Of a stretch of DNA of 64,000 nt, positions 32,665 through 41,764 are shown one piece after another. Source of the stretch: Rhizorhabdus dicambivorans (lineage in GTDB: Bacteria; Pseudomonadota; Alphaproteobacteria; Sphingomonadales; Sphingomonadaceae). The position numbers were made by a program, and so were the translations under genes. The notes below the pieces were generated by a model. It had not been told where the DNA came from. It was given only the letters and a program-made list of their open reading frames with translations, and made no database searches. The stretch covers positions 4,070,001 through 4,134,000 of the forward strand of contig NZ_CP023449.1 of NCBI RefSeq assembly GCF_002355275.1. Reading direction: 5' to 3'. Numbering within the stretch: the stretch's first letter is position 1; each line of letters starts with the position of its first letter.

Positions 32665-34036
32665 CCGGCTGTTGCGCTCGACGGTGTCGCGTCTTGTTGC
32701 CCTCAACGCGCTGCTGCTCGTCATCAGCATGGTCGCCGGCGCGCTCGGCGGCTGGATCGCAACGCGTGGGGTCGTTGAACGCGAGGCTCGAAACCGCATC
32801 GAGCTGGAGTCGCATGTCATCGCCGTCGAGGCGGACCGGGGAGGGCTTGATCGCGCACTTGCCATGATCCGGACGAAGGCCGAACGGCCGGGTTCGCCTG
32901 AGTATTATCTCATTGGTCCAGAGGGACGCACGTTGATCGGCGACCTTCAGGTGGTGCCGCGAGAGACCGGTTGGCATTTCGCCGATCAGCCTTCGCCGCG
33001 ACCTGGCATCGAGGGCGTTCATTTACTGGCGCTGACGCAACGCCTTCCCGATGGCTCCCTTCTAATCGTCGGGGAGGACATGGAGCGAAGCGAAGCGATC
33101 CGCGACGCTGTTTTCGGGGCCACTCTGATCGCCGGCGGAATCGCGTTGGTCTTTGGCATCGTCGCAGGCCTCTTTGCCACGCGGCAGACGCTCCGCCAGA
33201 TGAAGCGGATCAACGTCACTGTCCGCGCGGTCGAGGGCGGAGATCTCTCTGCGCGGACTGGAGCTCCAGTTCACGCGCGCACCGATCTTGATCAGCTCGC
33301 GTTGGCGATCGATCGAATGCTCGACCAAATCGACACGCTCGTCGCCACGATCCGCCGCGTGTCGGCGGAGGTCGCTCATGACCTGCGCACGCCGCTGACA
33401 CGCGTGAGGCACGCGGTCGAAACGGCGCTCGCGCAGCCCGATGGCGAGAAACGGACCGCGGCGCTGGGACGGGCGATGGCGGGGCTGGACGAGGCACTCC
33501 GTCTGTTCAGCGCGGTGCTGGAGTTGGCGGAAATCGATGCCGGTAATGCTCGCGCGCGATTTGAGCCGATCGATCTGGCGGAGATCGTGGACCGGGTGGT
33601 GGATGCCTACCGTGCGGAGATTGAGGCTTCCGGCCGCCACATCTCGGTCCGCTCGGTTCGCACGGCGGTCGCCGGTGACGCCGACTTGCTGGCGCGCGCG
33701 CTCGCCAACCTGATCGAGAACGCGCTCAAATACTCCCGTGAGCACGCTCGGATCGATGTTTCGGTCACCGAGCACGCGGGCACGGTGACGATGGCGGTCG
33801 CGGACGACGGTCCTGGCGTAACCGATGGCGAGGTCGAGGAGATGTTGCGCCCGTTCGGGCGCTTGGACCGAGCGCGGCGTAAATCCGGCAACGGTCTCGG
33901 CCTCGCGATTGCCGACGCCGTGGCTCGGCTGCACCGCGGAACACTGACGTTTGCACGGCTCCAGCCGGGCCTGGCCGTCGAAATCAGACTACCGCGGGAA
34001 TTGGCGGAGACGGCCGCCTTGAATGCGCATCGCTGA
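32645..34036 (+). CDS. Sensor histidine kinase (EnvZ/QseC type)
   Basis: A 463-residue membrane histidine kinase. Two membrane segments (about 14-35 and 155-178) enclose a periplasmic sensor of about 120 residues; HAMP follows. The H-box is AEVAHDLRTPLTRVRH with the histidine near 245; then N-box NLIENALKYS, DDGPGV and NGLGLAIADA. The ATG at 32645 follows GGGGAAGG and lies within the response-regulator gene, so translation is coupled. The stimulus is unknown. The periplasmic part has no recognisable ligand domain. Confidence 0.88.
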   Translation: MPLGVISRLLRSTVSRLVALNALLLVISMVAGALGGWIATRGVVEREARNRIELESHVIAVEADRGGLDRALAMIRTKAERPGSPEYYLIGPEGRTLIGDLQVVPRETGWHFADQPSPRPGIEGVHLLALTQRLPDGSLLIVGEDMERSEAIRDAVFGATLIAGGIALVFGIVAGLFATRQTLRQMKRINVTVRAVEGGDLSARTGAPVHARTDLDQLALAIDRMLDQIDTLVATIRRVSAEVAHDLRTPLTRVRHAVETALAQPDGEKRTAALGRAMAGLDEALRLFSAVLELAEIDAGNARARFEPIDLAEIVDRVVDAYRAEIEASGRHISVRSVRTAVAGDADLLARALANLIENALKYSREHARIDVSVTEHAGTVTMAVADDGPGVTDGEVEEMLRPFGRLDRARRKSGNGLGLAIADAVARLHRGTLTFARLQPGLAVEIRLPRELAETAALNAHR

Positions 34037-34103
34037 CTAAGCGCGACCGAAAACGCTCCGCTAGTCCAGAGACCGACTAGCGTGTCCCGGAACGCGCGAA
34101 CGC

Positions 34104-35219
34104 TTATGCCGGCGAAGCGGCGGTTCCTCGGCCGGCGACACGGCGCTCCCGCGCGGCAACCGCGCGCCGATACGCGGCCTCGGCTACCGGCCGCACGGCG
34201 CTGGGCGGAAACGGCGCTACCGAGCTGACGTTGATCTCGCACAAGACATAGCTGTCCGAGCCGCGATCATGCTTTGGCCCGTAGAGGAAGTCAGCATCCC
34301 AGAGCAGCGGGAGCTCGTCACGCTCGACGGCGAGGATGTGCTGCAAACCAGGTATCCACGACTGTTCCATACTGTCTCTGAGCGACTGAAAAGCGCCCGC
34401 ATCGGCGGGGTGCATGACCCGTGGATTTGGCTGCGCCTCCGGCGAGTCGACCCCTTCGGGGGGTGGCGGCAACAGCGCGCGGATCAGTTGATGCCCGAAA
34501 CCGACGACCTTGTCCGCGCTGACATAGCAGCGAATCATGCCCTCTCCGAGCCGCGGCTGGAAGGGTTGGTCGATGAGGCATTCGCCCCGCTCGAAATAGG
34601 GTGCGAACCGATCGATCAGGGCATCGAGGGGCATCTCAAGCGGAACGCTGCCCCGCGCGGCGTGAAGGACCGAAACGTTGGGTTGGGCGCCGCGCCCCCG
34701 GTCAACAACTTCGACCCGCCACACGCCCCGGCCGCCATTGCTCCGGTTTTCCTTGAGCACACGCGCCCCGGAAGCGAGGCGTTCAGGGAGCAGCGCGCGC
34801 AGTTCCTCTAGATCGGCGTAGCGGTGGGTGTCCGTGCCCCAGCCTAGCGCGCGCGTGGAATGAAGCACGTTTTTCACGCCCATCTTCGCGATGACATCGG
34901 GATGCGCACTGATCGAGACGCCCGCCCCCGCCGCCTCGTGCAAAATCGGATCGAGCCTTGAGCGGTCACCGGCGTCGCTGATCGGGTCGGCCCAGACCAT
35001 CACGCCGTCGCAAGTCAGCAGACGGTCGCGCGCTGTACCAGCCGTCTCGTCGGCATATCCAATCGCCTCGACCTCGCCGCCCAGCTCACGCAGGGCTGCC
35101 ATGATCGGCCACTGGCGCGCGCTGTGCGCGTCCGCGGGGCTGGTGGGGACGTCGGTTCGCCACAGCAGGCCGATCTTGGGGCAAGTGGTCAAGGCTGACT
35201 TCGCTCGCTTCCCGTTCAT
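34104..35219 (-). CDS. Cj0069-family (ATP-grasp-like) protein of the chromate operon
   Basis: A 371-residue protein of the Cj0069 family. It shows ATP-grasp-like features: ARVLKENRSNGGRGVWRVEV (about 140-160; key part KENRSNGGRG), ECLIDQPF, MIRCYV and DADFLYGP ... YVLCEINVSSV near the end. The ATG at 35219 lies 14 bases after the superoxide dismutase stop, preceded by GGAAAG; the open frame further upstream is inside that gene. It is the last gene of the chrB-chrA-SOD string. An enzymatic ligase role is inferred from the fold; its substrate is not known. Confidence 0.72.
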   Translation of the reverse strand: MNGKRAKSALTTCPKIGLLWRTDVPTSPADAHSARQWPIMAALRELGGEVEAIGYADETAGTARDRLLTCDGVMVWADPISDAGDRSRLDPILHEAAGAGVSISAHPDVIAKMGVKNVLHSTRALGWGTDTHRYADLEELRALLPERLASGARVLKENRSNGGRGVWRVEVVDRGRGAQPNVSVLHAARGSVPLEMPLDALIDRFAPYFERGECLIDQPFQPRLGEGMIRCYVSADKVVGFGHQLIRALLPPPPEGVDSPEAQPNPRVMHPADAGAFQSLRDSMEQSWIPGLQHILAVERDELPLLWDADFLYGPKHDRGSDSYVLCEINVSSVAPFPPSAVRPVAEAAYRRAVAARERRVAGRGTAASPA

Positions 35220-35233
35220 CGCCGCTTTCCAAC

Positions 35234-35968
35234 TCAGGCGCTGGCGGCGGCGATCGCATGCGCATAGCGGCGGTCGACTGCTTCCCAGTCGAGGTTCTTG
35301 AACCAGGCATCGATATATCTGGCTGCCTGGGTGCCATAGTCCATGTGGAAGCTGTGCTCGTACATATCGAGGACGAGCACCGGCACGCCAGCCGCCGCGC
35401 CGTGCATATGGTCCCAAGCCCAGTGATTGTTGAGCGAGCGGGTGTGGAGGTTGTAACCCAGGATCGTCCAGCCCGACCCTCCCGCCAGGCTCATGCCAGT
35501 GCGCCGGAACTCGGCCTCCCAGTTCGCGAATGAGCCGAAGGCGGCGTCGATCGCGTCGCGGACCGAACCGGCCGCCTGACCGTCGCCGCCCAACCCGTCG
35601 AAGTAGATTTCATGCAGCACCACCGAGCCGGTACGGTGCAGTTCCTCGCGCTTGAGGCCGCCGTAGATGGCAGGCGGCGCTTCGGTATCGGCGAGCGCGG
35701 CGGCCAGCCGTGGCCGCAATGCGTTCAGCGTCCTGACCGAGCCGGCATAGTTGTTCTCGTGATGCGACGTGATCAATCGCTCGGACAGGCCCTCGAGCTT
35801 GGCCGGATTGAACTTGAGCGGCTTGATCTGATGGTTGCCGGCAAAGGCGGGGACAGTCGGCGGCGCGGCGGCCGGCGTCTGGGCGGAGGCTTCGTTGATC
35901 GTCATGGCGGCGGCTCCTATGCCTAGGGTTGCGATTGCACTGCGTCGGGAGAGATTGTCGATCGCCAC
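35234..35968 (-). CDS. Exported Fe/Mn superoxide dismutase (ChrC-like)
   Basis: A 244-residue superoxide dismutase. A Tat-like signal (SRRSAIATLGIGAAAMT, about 7-23) precedes the enzyme, so it acts outside the cytoplasm. Metal ligands are visible: His in ITSHHENNYAG, His in WAWDHMHG-type context being replaced here by LNNHWAWDH, and Asp/His in VLDMYEHSFHMDYG. The gene lies 57 bases after chrA. A SOD in this position is called ChrC in chromate-resistance operons, where it removes superoxide formed during Cr(VI) reduction. Confidence 0.85.
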   Translation of the reverse strand: MAIDNLSRRSAIATLGIGAAAMTINEASAQTPAAAPPTVPAFAGNHQIKPLKFNPAKLEGLSERLITSHHENNYAGSVRTLNALRPRLAAALADTEAPPAIYGGLKREELHRTGSVVLHEIYFDGLGGDGQAAGSVRDAIDAAFGSFANWEAEFRRTGMSLAGGSGWTILGYNLHTRSLNNHWAWDHMHGAAAGVPVLVLDMYEHSFHMDYGTQAARYIDAWFKNLDWEAVDRRYAHAIAAASA

Positions 35969-36025
35969 GTTCGGTCCTTTCCAATATGATTGATTAGGCT
36001 GCGTAAGAGTGATGGTGCGTCGCGA

Positions 36026-37270
36026 TCATCCGAACAGGACAAGGCCCGTCCCCGCCGCGGCGAGAACAACCCACAGGATCGTCGTTTTGGCCTTGAACAC
36101 ATAAAGGAGCGCGAGGGCGACGGCGAAGATTGCGAGCGGGATCACCACGCCGGGCACGTTCACGAGAGTCTTTTGCCCTAGTTCCAGCGTCGTGGCGGCG
36201 ATCAGCCCGACGACCGCTGCGGATATTCCCTCTAGGAAGGTCTTGATCTTTTCGCTGTCTACCAACCGTTCAAGCTGGTCATGAAAGAACAGAGAAAAGC
36301 TGAATGCCGGCAGAAAGATGCCGATCGTCATGACGATCGCTCCGAGTGGGCCGCCGCCGAAATATCCGATGAACGTCGAGAAGATGATCAGGGGCGCCGG
36401 CAGAATTCCCGATAAGGCGAGCCCGTCGAGGAACTGCGCATCCGTCATCCATCCATTGCCGACCGCATCTGCACGCAGGAACGGGATGACTGTGTAGGCC
36501 CCGCCAAAGGTGAGGAGCCCGGCCTTGAGGCCCGAGATGAAAAGCTCCAGCAGCGACGGCTTTTGGTTTGCGATGGCTTGCGCCGAGACCGCATCCCCAC
36601 CGACCGTACTGCCGAAAGTGACCCAGGCGAAGTAGAGGCCGACCCCGACGAGCACGGCCATGAGCAGGCCGGCCATCACCCGCTGATGGCGCGCCGCGAA
36701 CATATAGACGAGGCCCGCGATCGGCAGGGTGAGCCAGAACGGAGTGCCGACGAGGGCCGCCAGGCCGGCGACGCCCGCGATACCCCAAAGCCAGCGGTCG
36801 AGCAGGATGTGACCGCCAATCCGGTGCACGGCGCGCACGATCAGGGCGATGACGGCGGGTTGAACTCCGAGAAATGCCGCGGTCGCGGCGGCAGTCTGCA
36901 TGATCCCGGTGGAGAGATACAGCCACGACAGCGCGAACATTAGGACGAAGCCCGGCATCATGAATCCCAGACCCGCAAGAAGGCCGCCGAGCTTTCCCTT
37001 GGGAAGCGTGCCGAAGAAGACGCACAGCTCGTGCGCCTCCGGACCAGGGAGCACCTGATAGACGGCGAGGATGCGGTTGAACCTGGCGCTGGAGACCCAG
37101 TGTTCCTCATCGACCAGCTCACGGCGGATCATCGCGATCTGGGCGATCGGGCCACCCCAGGCCAGGAAGCCGAACCGCAGGAACTTCGCGAAAATCTGCG
37201 CATAAGAAAGGTCGGGCAATGTGCCTCCGTTCTCAGGAGCCAATGCCCCATCCGCCACGTTTGTGCTCAT
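36026..37270 (-). CDS. chrA: ChrA chromate efflux transporter
   Basis: A 414-residue CHR-family transporter of the long (two-domain) type, with about ten membrane segments. Each half starts with the family signature: FLRFGFLAWGGPIAQIAMI (about 30-48) and GLKAGLLTFGGAYTVIPFL (about 240-258), each followed by a motif with YQVLPGPEA or LSGILPAPLI. It exports chromate using membrane energy. It follows chrB by 26 bases and precedes the dismutase gene; together they form a chromate-resistance operon. Confidence 0.93.
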   Translation of the reverse strand: MSTNVADGALAPENGGTLPDLSYAQIFAKFLRFGFLAWGGPIAQIAMIRRELVDEEHWVSSARFNRILAVYQVLPGPEAHELCVFFGTLPKGKLGGLLAGLGFMMPGFVLMFALSWLYLSTGIMQTAAATAAFLGVQPAVIALIVRAVHRIGGHILLDRWLWGIAGVAGLAALVGTPFWLTLPIAGLVYMFAARHQRVMAGLLMAVLVGVGLYFAWVTFGSTVGGDAVSAQAIANQKPSLLELFISGLKAGLLTFGGAYTVIPFLRADAVGNGWMTDAQFLDGLALSGILPAPLIIFSTFIGYFGGGPLGAIVMTIGIFLPAFSFSLFFHDQLERLVDSEKIKTFLEGISAAVVGLIAATTLELGQKTLVNVPGVVIPLAIFAVALALLYVFKAKTTILWVVLAAAGTGLVLFG

Positions 37271-37296
37271 TCGCTACGTTCCTCAGATCATGATCG

Positions 37297-38295
37297 TCAT
37301 CCCTCGACCGATGGTCGAACGCGCTGCGCTGACTGCCGATCGAGTGGACTGCCCAGAGTGAAATGCGTGTAGAAGCCGTCCAGCGCGTCGCTTGCGTTGG
37401 CGATGCGCTTGAGATCGTCATCTGTGGACGCGCATACGCCTGCAAGCATGGCACCAAGGCCTGCCGTCTCGGAGCGCCCGAACTTGCCGTCCGCTATGTC
37501 CAGGTCATGGATAATCTCGCCGATCGCGACGAGTGCGGGATCATCTTCGAGCCTAGCTCGCCTCACGATCGTCTCGAAGCTGCACCGGTCTTGTTCGTGG
37601 GTGAACTCGGCATCGGCCATGTCGAAGCGCAGCTCGCCCGCATCGGGCGTGTAGCTCCTGCCATCGACGAACTTGAAGCTGGCGTGGGGGTCGACGAATC
37701 GTCGGATCAGCCAAGCGCAGGCGATGCGATCGACATGGACGCCGCGCCGCGTCACCCAGACGCGATTCTTGAGGTCGGCGGGCGGAAACGCAGCCGCTTC
37801 GCCCGTGCGGCCGACATCGGGATGGGCATAGCGCTTTTCGTCCAACTCCCGCAGCGCCGCCTCCGCACCTTGACGGCCGTGAGCGCCAAAGAAGTCTAGC
37901 CGGACAATCTCGGAAAGCCGTCTCTGGAGTTTCGCAATCTCGGCCCCCGACGTCGGCCCGGTGTCGAGCAGCCTGTGTGCGGCCAGGGCCACCTCGTCAT
38001 AGTCGGCGTCACGCGCAGCGTCGAAAAGCCCTCGTAGCTCCGCGTCGCTTTGGCCTTCGATCATCTGCGCGTTGATCAGCACCGCCTCGCCGCCGCTGTT
38101 CGTGATCTCTCCCAGCAGGTCGCGGAATGCGGCTTCGTTTTGCTCGCGACGGGGGAGCACATGAACCGCGTTTTTGAGCGGCACCGCGCCAATCGCTTGT
38201 AAGCGACGCCAAATCTTCACGCGCATGTAGGGTGGCTTCGCGGGTAGTTGGTGCAGCAGTGCTAACCAATGTTCCGGGTCGGGCGAGGATTCCAT
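37297..38295 (-). CDS. chrB: ChrB chromate resistance protein / regulator
   Basis: A 332-residue ChrB protein. The N-terminal half has YMRVKIWRRLQAIGAVPLKNAVHVLP (key parts KIWRRLQAIGA, AVHVLP), the ChrB N-terminal domain; the C-terminal half has WVTRRGVHVDRIACAWLIRRF and DMADAEFTHEQDRCSFE, the ChrB C-terminal domain. ChrB acts as chromate-sensing regulator of chrBAC. It is the first gene; an A+T-rich stretch just upstream (38296-38345) is its probable promoter. Confidence 0.92.
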   Translation of the reverse strand: MESSPDPEHWLALLHQLPAKPPYMRVKIWRRLQAIGAVPLKNAVHVLPRREQNEAAFRDLLGEITNSGGEAVLINAQMIEGQSDAELRGLFDAARDADYDEVALAAHRLLDTGPTSGAEIAKLQRRLSEIVRLDFFGAHGRQGAEAALRELDEKRYAHPDVGRTGEAAAFPPADLKNRVWVTRRGVHVDRIACAWLIRRFVDPHASFKFVDGRSYTPDAGELRFDMADAEFTHEQDRCSFETIVRRARLEDDPALVAIGEIIHDLDIADGKFGRSETAGLGAMLAGVCASTDDDLKRIANASDALDGFYTHFTLGSPLDRQSAQRVRPSVEG

Positions 38296-38691
38296 AGCAC
38301 ATGCGTATCATCAACAATATTAAAATGAAACACATATATCTCAGTTCCAAGCGGAGATAAGCCGCCGGCGCGCAATCGGTTCAAAAAATGGCAAGGCTGG
38401 CGGTTGGACGGCGCGCCCGTCTCGAAAGGGCAGTCGGTCAGGGACGGGTCCGCTGCGTGCGAGATCAATGAACCCGCTACGATGGTTCAACTTAGGAAGC
38501 GGGCTACTTCCCCCCGCTTTTCGTCCGTCAATACAACCATCCTGCAGGCTCGGCGGAGTAGTATTAGTGGCTGGCTATATCGGGGAAGGGCGGCACGTTG
38601 CGCAGATTGGCGCTTCTAGCGTAGCGTTAACGGCGATACGTATTCGTTACCTTTATCCTGCGCGGGGCGCCAATTTTCAAAGACTTAGCTA
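38296..38691. other. Upstream region of the chromate operon and degenerate DNA
   Basis: The first 50 bases are A+T-rich, in contrast to the surroundings, and fit a promoter reading into chrB. The rest (38350-38690) holds no supported gene on either strand; open frames there are short and look random. The stretch leads into a truncated gene at 38692, so it is probably remnant DNA from an old rearrangement. Confidence 0.5.
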
Positions 38692-38988
38692 TCAAAAGTC
38701 TGGGAGTCCGGCATTTGAACGGGCTTTTGAACGGTGCCGCAGTCGGTCGAATGACCGCGCGCTCCATCGTACCCGGTCGTTCCGAATCATAAGCTCGTCT
38801 AATGCCTGGCTCAAACCAGAGGCGAGCTCGAGCGTCGCCTGGTTGATACGGTCGGCAGTCGTCCCGGTCTTGCCCTTGGAGGTTCGCATCACCGGGACCT
38901 TGCGCTTTGGCACAGGCTTCGCCGCGGCCGGCTCGATGGTGCGGGTCCTGGTGGGAGAACCCAAAGCGGTCTTCTTGACGAGAGCCAT
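38692..38988 (-). pseudogene. Truncated methyl-accepting chemotaxis-like protein (N-terminal fragment)
   Basis: A 98-residue frame. The first 60 residues (MALVKKTALGSPT, Pro/Lys-rich linker KPVPKRKVPV, then TTADRINQATLELASGLSQA) resemble the N-terminus of a soluble methyl-accepting chemotaxis-type protein of sphingomonads and their mobile elements, which continues for several hundred residues in intact copies. Here the helix breaks off after ASGLSQALDEL and is followed by about 30 unrelated basic residues before the stop. The ATG at 38988 is the expected start. It is best read as a gene remnant at the junction between the chromate region and the catabolic island. Confidence 0.5.
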
Positions 38989-39246
38989 CCGGTGGGTGGA
39001 GCCCAAGGCATAAGCTGAGCGGAACGGTCGCGTCAGTTGGGCGATGTTGCCGTTCAATCGAACGGTCGTGAGGGCAATCAGTGAAGGCATTTGATGGTTC
39101 GATGCGGATCGGGCCAGTTGCTCGGCTCGTCCCGCGATTCTTCAGTTAGCGTGGGCGCCGCCTTAGCGCTGGGCCTAGAACTTTAGGCCCCTCCGGGAGA
39201 GTCGGGCACCAATGCGACGCCCATACCGCGTAAGCCGGCATCGGTC

Positions 39247-40593
39247 CTAATCAGTAGCAGAAATCACTCGGCCGACGCTTCCGATTGCCCGCACTAGCTC
39301 TGTAGCGCGTGAGTTGAGAAACGGCGCGAACTGGATTGTCTCTCCGGCACTTCGTACCACGACGCGCTCATCCCAAAAACATCGCTTATGGATCTCAAGG
39401 GCCCGGGCTCCAGGGGACCCCGGACGGGGAGCCAGTTCGACAGCCCCCATGAGTCCGAAGTTCCGAACGTCGATGACGTTCGGCAGGCCTGCGAGAGAAT
39501 GCAGCGCTTCTTCAAATTGGGTCTCGAGCTTACGCGCCGCCTCAAAACTCGATTCTTTCTCATAGATGTCCAACGTCGCGAGCGCAGCCGCCGCCGCGAC
39601 AGGATGCCCGGAATATGTGTACCCATGGGCCAGCTCGACCATTTCGCTGGGGCCGGTCATCAATGCATCGTGGATTTCCTGTTTGACGAGTACAGCTCCC
39701 ATTGGGATGACCCCATTGGTCAGCCCCTTCGCGGTCGTGATGATGTCGGGCGTGACGCCGAACCTCTCTGCGGCGAAGGCACTGCCGACTCTCCCGAAGC
39801 CGGTGATGACCTCGTCAAAGATCAGCAAGATACCATGCGTACTGCATATCTCGCGAAGGCGTTCGAGATACCCGAGCGGTGGCGGCAGGATGCCTGTCGC
39901 ACCTGCTACAGGCTCGATGATCAGCGCTGCGATGCTCCGCGGATCATGAAGCGCGCAGATATTTGAAAGCTCGTCCGCAAGATGCGCGCCCCAACGGGGC
40001 TGGCCACGCGAAAAAGCATTATGTTCCAAGTCGAAGGTGTGTGGCAAATGGTCCACGTTAGGCAACAAGGTTCCGAACGCCCTGCGGTTCGCAGCGATGC
40101 CTCCGACCGACATGCCGCCAAAATTGACACCATGATATCCGCGAGCCCGACCGATCAGCCTGAACCGTTCACTTTCTCCGTTGGCGCGGTGATATGCCAG
40201 TGCGATCTTCAGCGCTGTATCGACCGACTCCGAACCGGAATTCGTGAAAAAAACCGAGGAAAAGCCATTTGGCGCCAGCGCGGCTAGTCGCTCAGCCAGG
40301 CCGAACGCGAGCGGATGGCTCATCTGGAAACCGAGCCCGTAGTCCAGCTCGCCAACCTGGCGCCGCACGGCTTCAACGATATGCGGGTGGCAATGACCTA
40401 GCCCTGACGTCCACAGGCCGGAAAAAAGATCATAGACTTCCCGGCCCTGGACATCCCTATAATAGTGGCCCTCCGCCGAAGCCAGAAGCCGGGGCGCTGC
40501 CCGGAAATCACGCATTGATGTGAATGGCATCCAATAATGATCAGTGCCAGGCGCTCGAGCGGGCCTTGCGACAGATAAATCCTCGACGTCCAC
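39247..40593 (-). CDS. Class III PLP-dependent omega-aminotransferase
   Basis: A 448-residue fold-type I aminotransferase like beta-alanine/omega-amino acid:pyruvate transaminases. Features: DLFSGLWTSGLGHCHP near 56-71, FFTNSGSESVDTALK near 110, the Asp of LLIFDEVITGFGR, and the PLP lysine in TTAKGLTNG (Lys289). The GTG at 40593 follows GGAGGCGA, favouring it over the TTG at 40605. It is divergent from the TetR gene at 41027. It could convert a primary amine from the island's substrate into an aldehyde or make the reverse; the true substrate is unknown. Confidence 0.85.
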   Translation of the reverse strand: MDVEDLSVARPARAPGTDHYWMPFTSMRDFRAAPRLLASAEGHYYRDVQGREVYDLFSGLWTSGLGHCHPHIVEAVRRQVGELDYGLGFQMSHPLAFGLAERLAALAPNGFSSVFFTNSGSESVDTALKIALAYHRANGESERFRLIGRARGYHGVNFGGMSVGGIAANRRAFGTLLPNVDHLPHTFDLEHNAFSRGQPRWGAHLADELSNICALHDPRSIAALIIEPVAGATGILPPPLGYLERLREICSTHGILLIFDEVITGFGRVGSAFAAERFGVTPDIITTAKGLTNGVIPMGAVLVKQEIHDALMTGPSEMVELAHGYTYSGHPVAAAAALATLDIYEKESSFEAARKLETQFEEALHSLAGLPNVIDVRNFGLMGAVELAPRPGSPGARALEIHKRCFWDERVVVRSAGETIQFAPFLNSRATELVRAIGSVGRVISATD

Positions 40594-41026
40594 TCTCGCC
40601 TCCAATTTAGCCCGTCAGCCACCAGCAATGCGATGGACCGGTCGTCATCCCTCGCATAAGCGCTGTGAACATTAAGAGGTATATCAATAGAGTAAAGCGC
40701 CGTGATTGCGCAAGGGGCGCGCGAAGTTCGCCAAGCCGGCCTTATCGATGGAACCCGGGAGACTTCGAGCCCAGCTCCTGCTCTGTCCGTTCGCGTACCA
40801 CTGTTGCCATTCCGCCAACCAGGTACCTATATGGCGCCACCACGTCGGCAGTTTACCCGCGGCGCTCAGCTCGCGCCGACGGCCGGCGGATACCCGACCG
40901 GAAGAGCGTTGACGCCTCGGATCATTGTCAGCCCCTCCCAAGTCTCTCATTATTCGCTGATTAGAGTCGGAAAAGCGCAGATCCGTCCCACGATGTGCGC
41001 GTCGTGCAGATAATTAGGATCAGGTG
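40594..41026. other. 433-base divergent intergenic region, aminotransferase / tetR
   Basis: No gene is supported. It holds the promoters of both divergent genes. Two candidate operator sequences are present: a half-palindrome AAGAGGTATATC at 40674-40685, related to sites at 41705 and 61094, and TTATCGATGG at 40742-40751, sharing eight bases with the TTATCGATAA motif found elsewhere in the island. Confidence 0.5.
40674..40687. promoter_or_regulatory. Candidate TetR-type operator, copy 1
   Basis: AAGAGGTATATCAA, about 80 bases upstream of the aminotransferase GTG. It shares the core AAGAxGTATxTC with 41705-41718 and 61094-61107. Weakest copy: only the left arm is intact. Confidence 0.3.
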
Positions 41027-41698
41027 ATGGGTGGAGAAAAGAGCAAAGATGCAACGGCCCGCGACCGGATTCTTTCCGCAGCAGAACGCCTTTTCGCGGA
41101 GCAAGGTTTCCATGGAACAGCGCTTCGTCACATAAGTGAAGCAACGGGCGTGCCGATCAATCTAATATCCTATCATTTCGCAACCAAGGAACGCATCTAT
41201 GAGGCCGTTGTCTCGCGATACGCGCCCGTTATCTTCCAAATGCGCAGCGAGTTGCTCTCGGAATTGAAGGCGGAATACGGGGACGAACCCCCGCCGCTGC
41301 GGCGTATCCTGCAAACCTTCATAGGGCCGCTATTCACCTTGCAACGGGAGAACAGTGCGGGCTGGTCCAACTTCATACGGATCTCGTCCCGCGACTCTGG
41401 AACCAATCTCTGGCGGGGAGCGGTAGGAGCTAATCTCTCGACTGTATTCGACAGCTATTTGACGTTGCTCAGGCGCGCACTCCCCCACGCCGGTCAACAG
41501 GATTTGCTCCTCGGACTGATGCTCGCCTTCCAGTCGCTAGCATTGATCTCGCCTGCGGAAGTGGAATCGCTGATCGGAACGGTCGCTGCTGACTGGTGTC
41601 AGGTTCGGCTCGAGGACAGACTCGTGGACATGCTCAGCAACGCTTTTTTGGGACTCGTCGATCAAACTGGAAAGTTTCCAGCCTCCATTGACGGGTGA
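41027..41698 (+). CDS. TetR-family regulator (module 1)
   Basis: A 223-residue TetR regulator. The helix-turn-helix (about residues 11-57) contains RILSAAERLFAEQGFHG, HISEATGVPINLISYHFATK (key part VPINLISYHF) and KERIYEAV. The C-terminal ligand domain is of the CerR type. It is related to the TetR gene at 60185 and occupies the same place next to a TonB receptor. The ATG at 41027 follows AGGATCAGG; a GTG at 41024 is adjacent. It is read in the direction of the receptor and amidohydrolase, and may control them and the divergent aminotransferase. Confidence 0.85.
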   Translation: MGGEKSKDATARDRILSAAERLFAEQGFHGTALRHISEATGVPINLISYHFATKERIYEAVVSRYAPVIFQMRSELLSELKAEYGDEPPPLRRILQTFIGPLFTLQRENSAGWSNFIRISSRDSGTNLWRGAVGANLSTVFDSYLTLLRRALPHAGQQDLLLGLMLAFQSLALISPAEVESLIGTVAADWCQVRLEDRLVDMLSNAFLGLVDQTGKFPASIDG

Positions 41699-41704
41699 TT
41701 TGAA

Positions 41705-41718
41705 AAGAAGTATCTCTT
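41705..41718. promoter_or_regulatory. Candidate TetR-type operator, copy 2
   Basis: AAGAAGTATCTCTT, an inverted repeat (AAGA-6-TCTT, extending to AAAGA-6-TCTTT), placed between the tetR stop and the receptor gene, 46 bases before its GTG. Confidence 0.4.
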
Positions 41719-41764
41719 TGTGATCAAAAGTCGGAAATCGGCTTGCTCAAGGGAGGATGCTGCA

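Noticed and set aside
38468-39013. Plus-strand frames in the spacer after the chromate operon
   Set aside because: Composition looks random and one overlaps the better supported minus-strand chemotaxis-like remnant.
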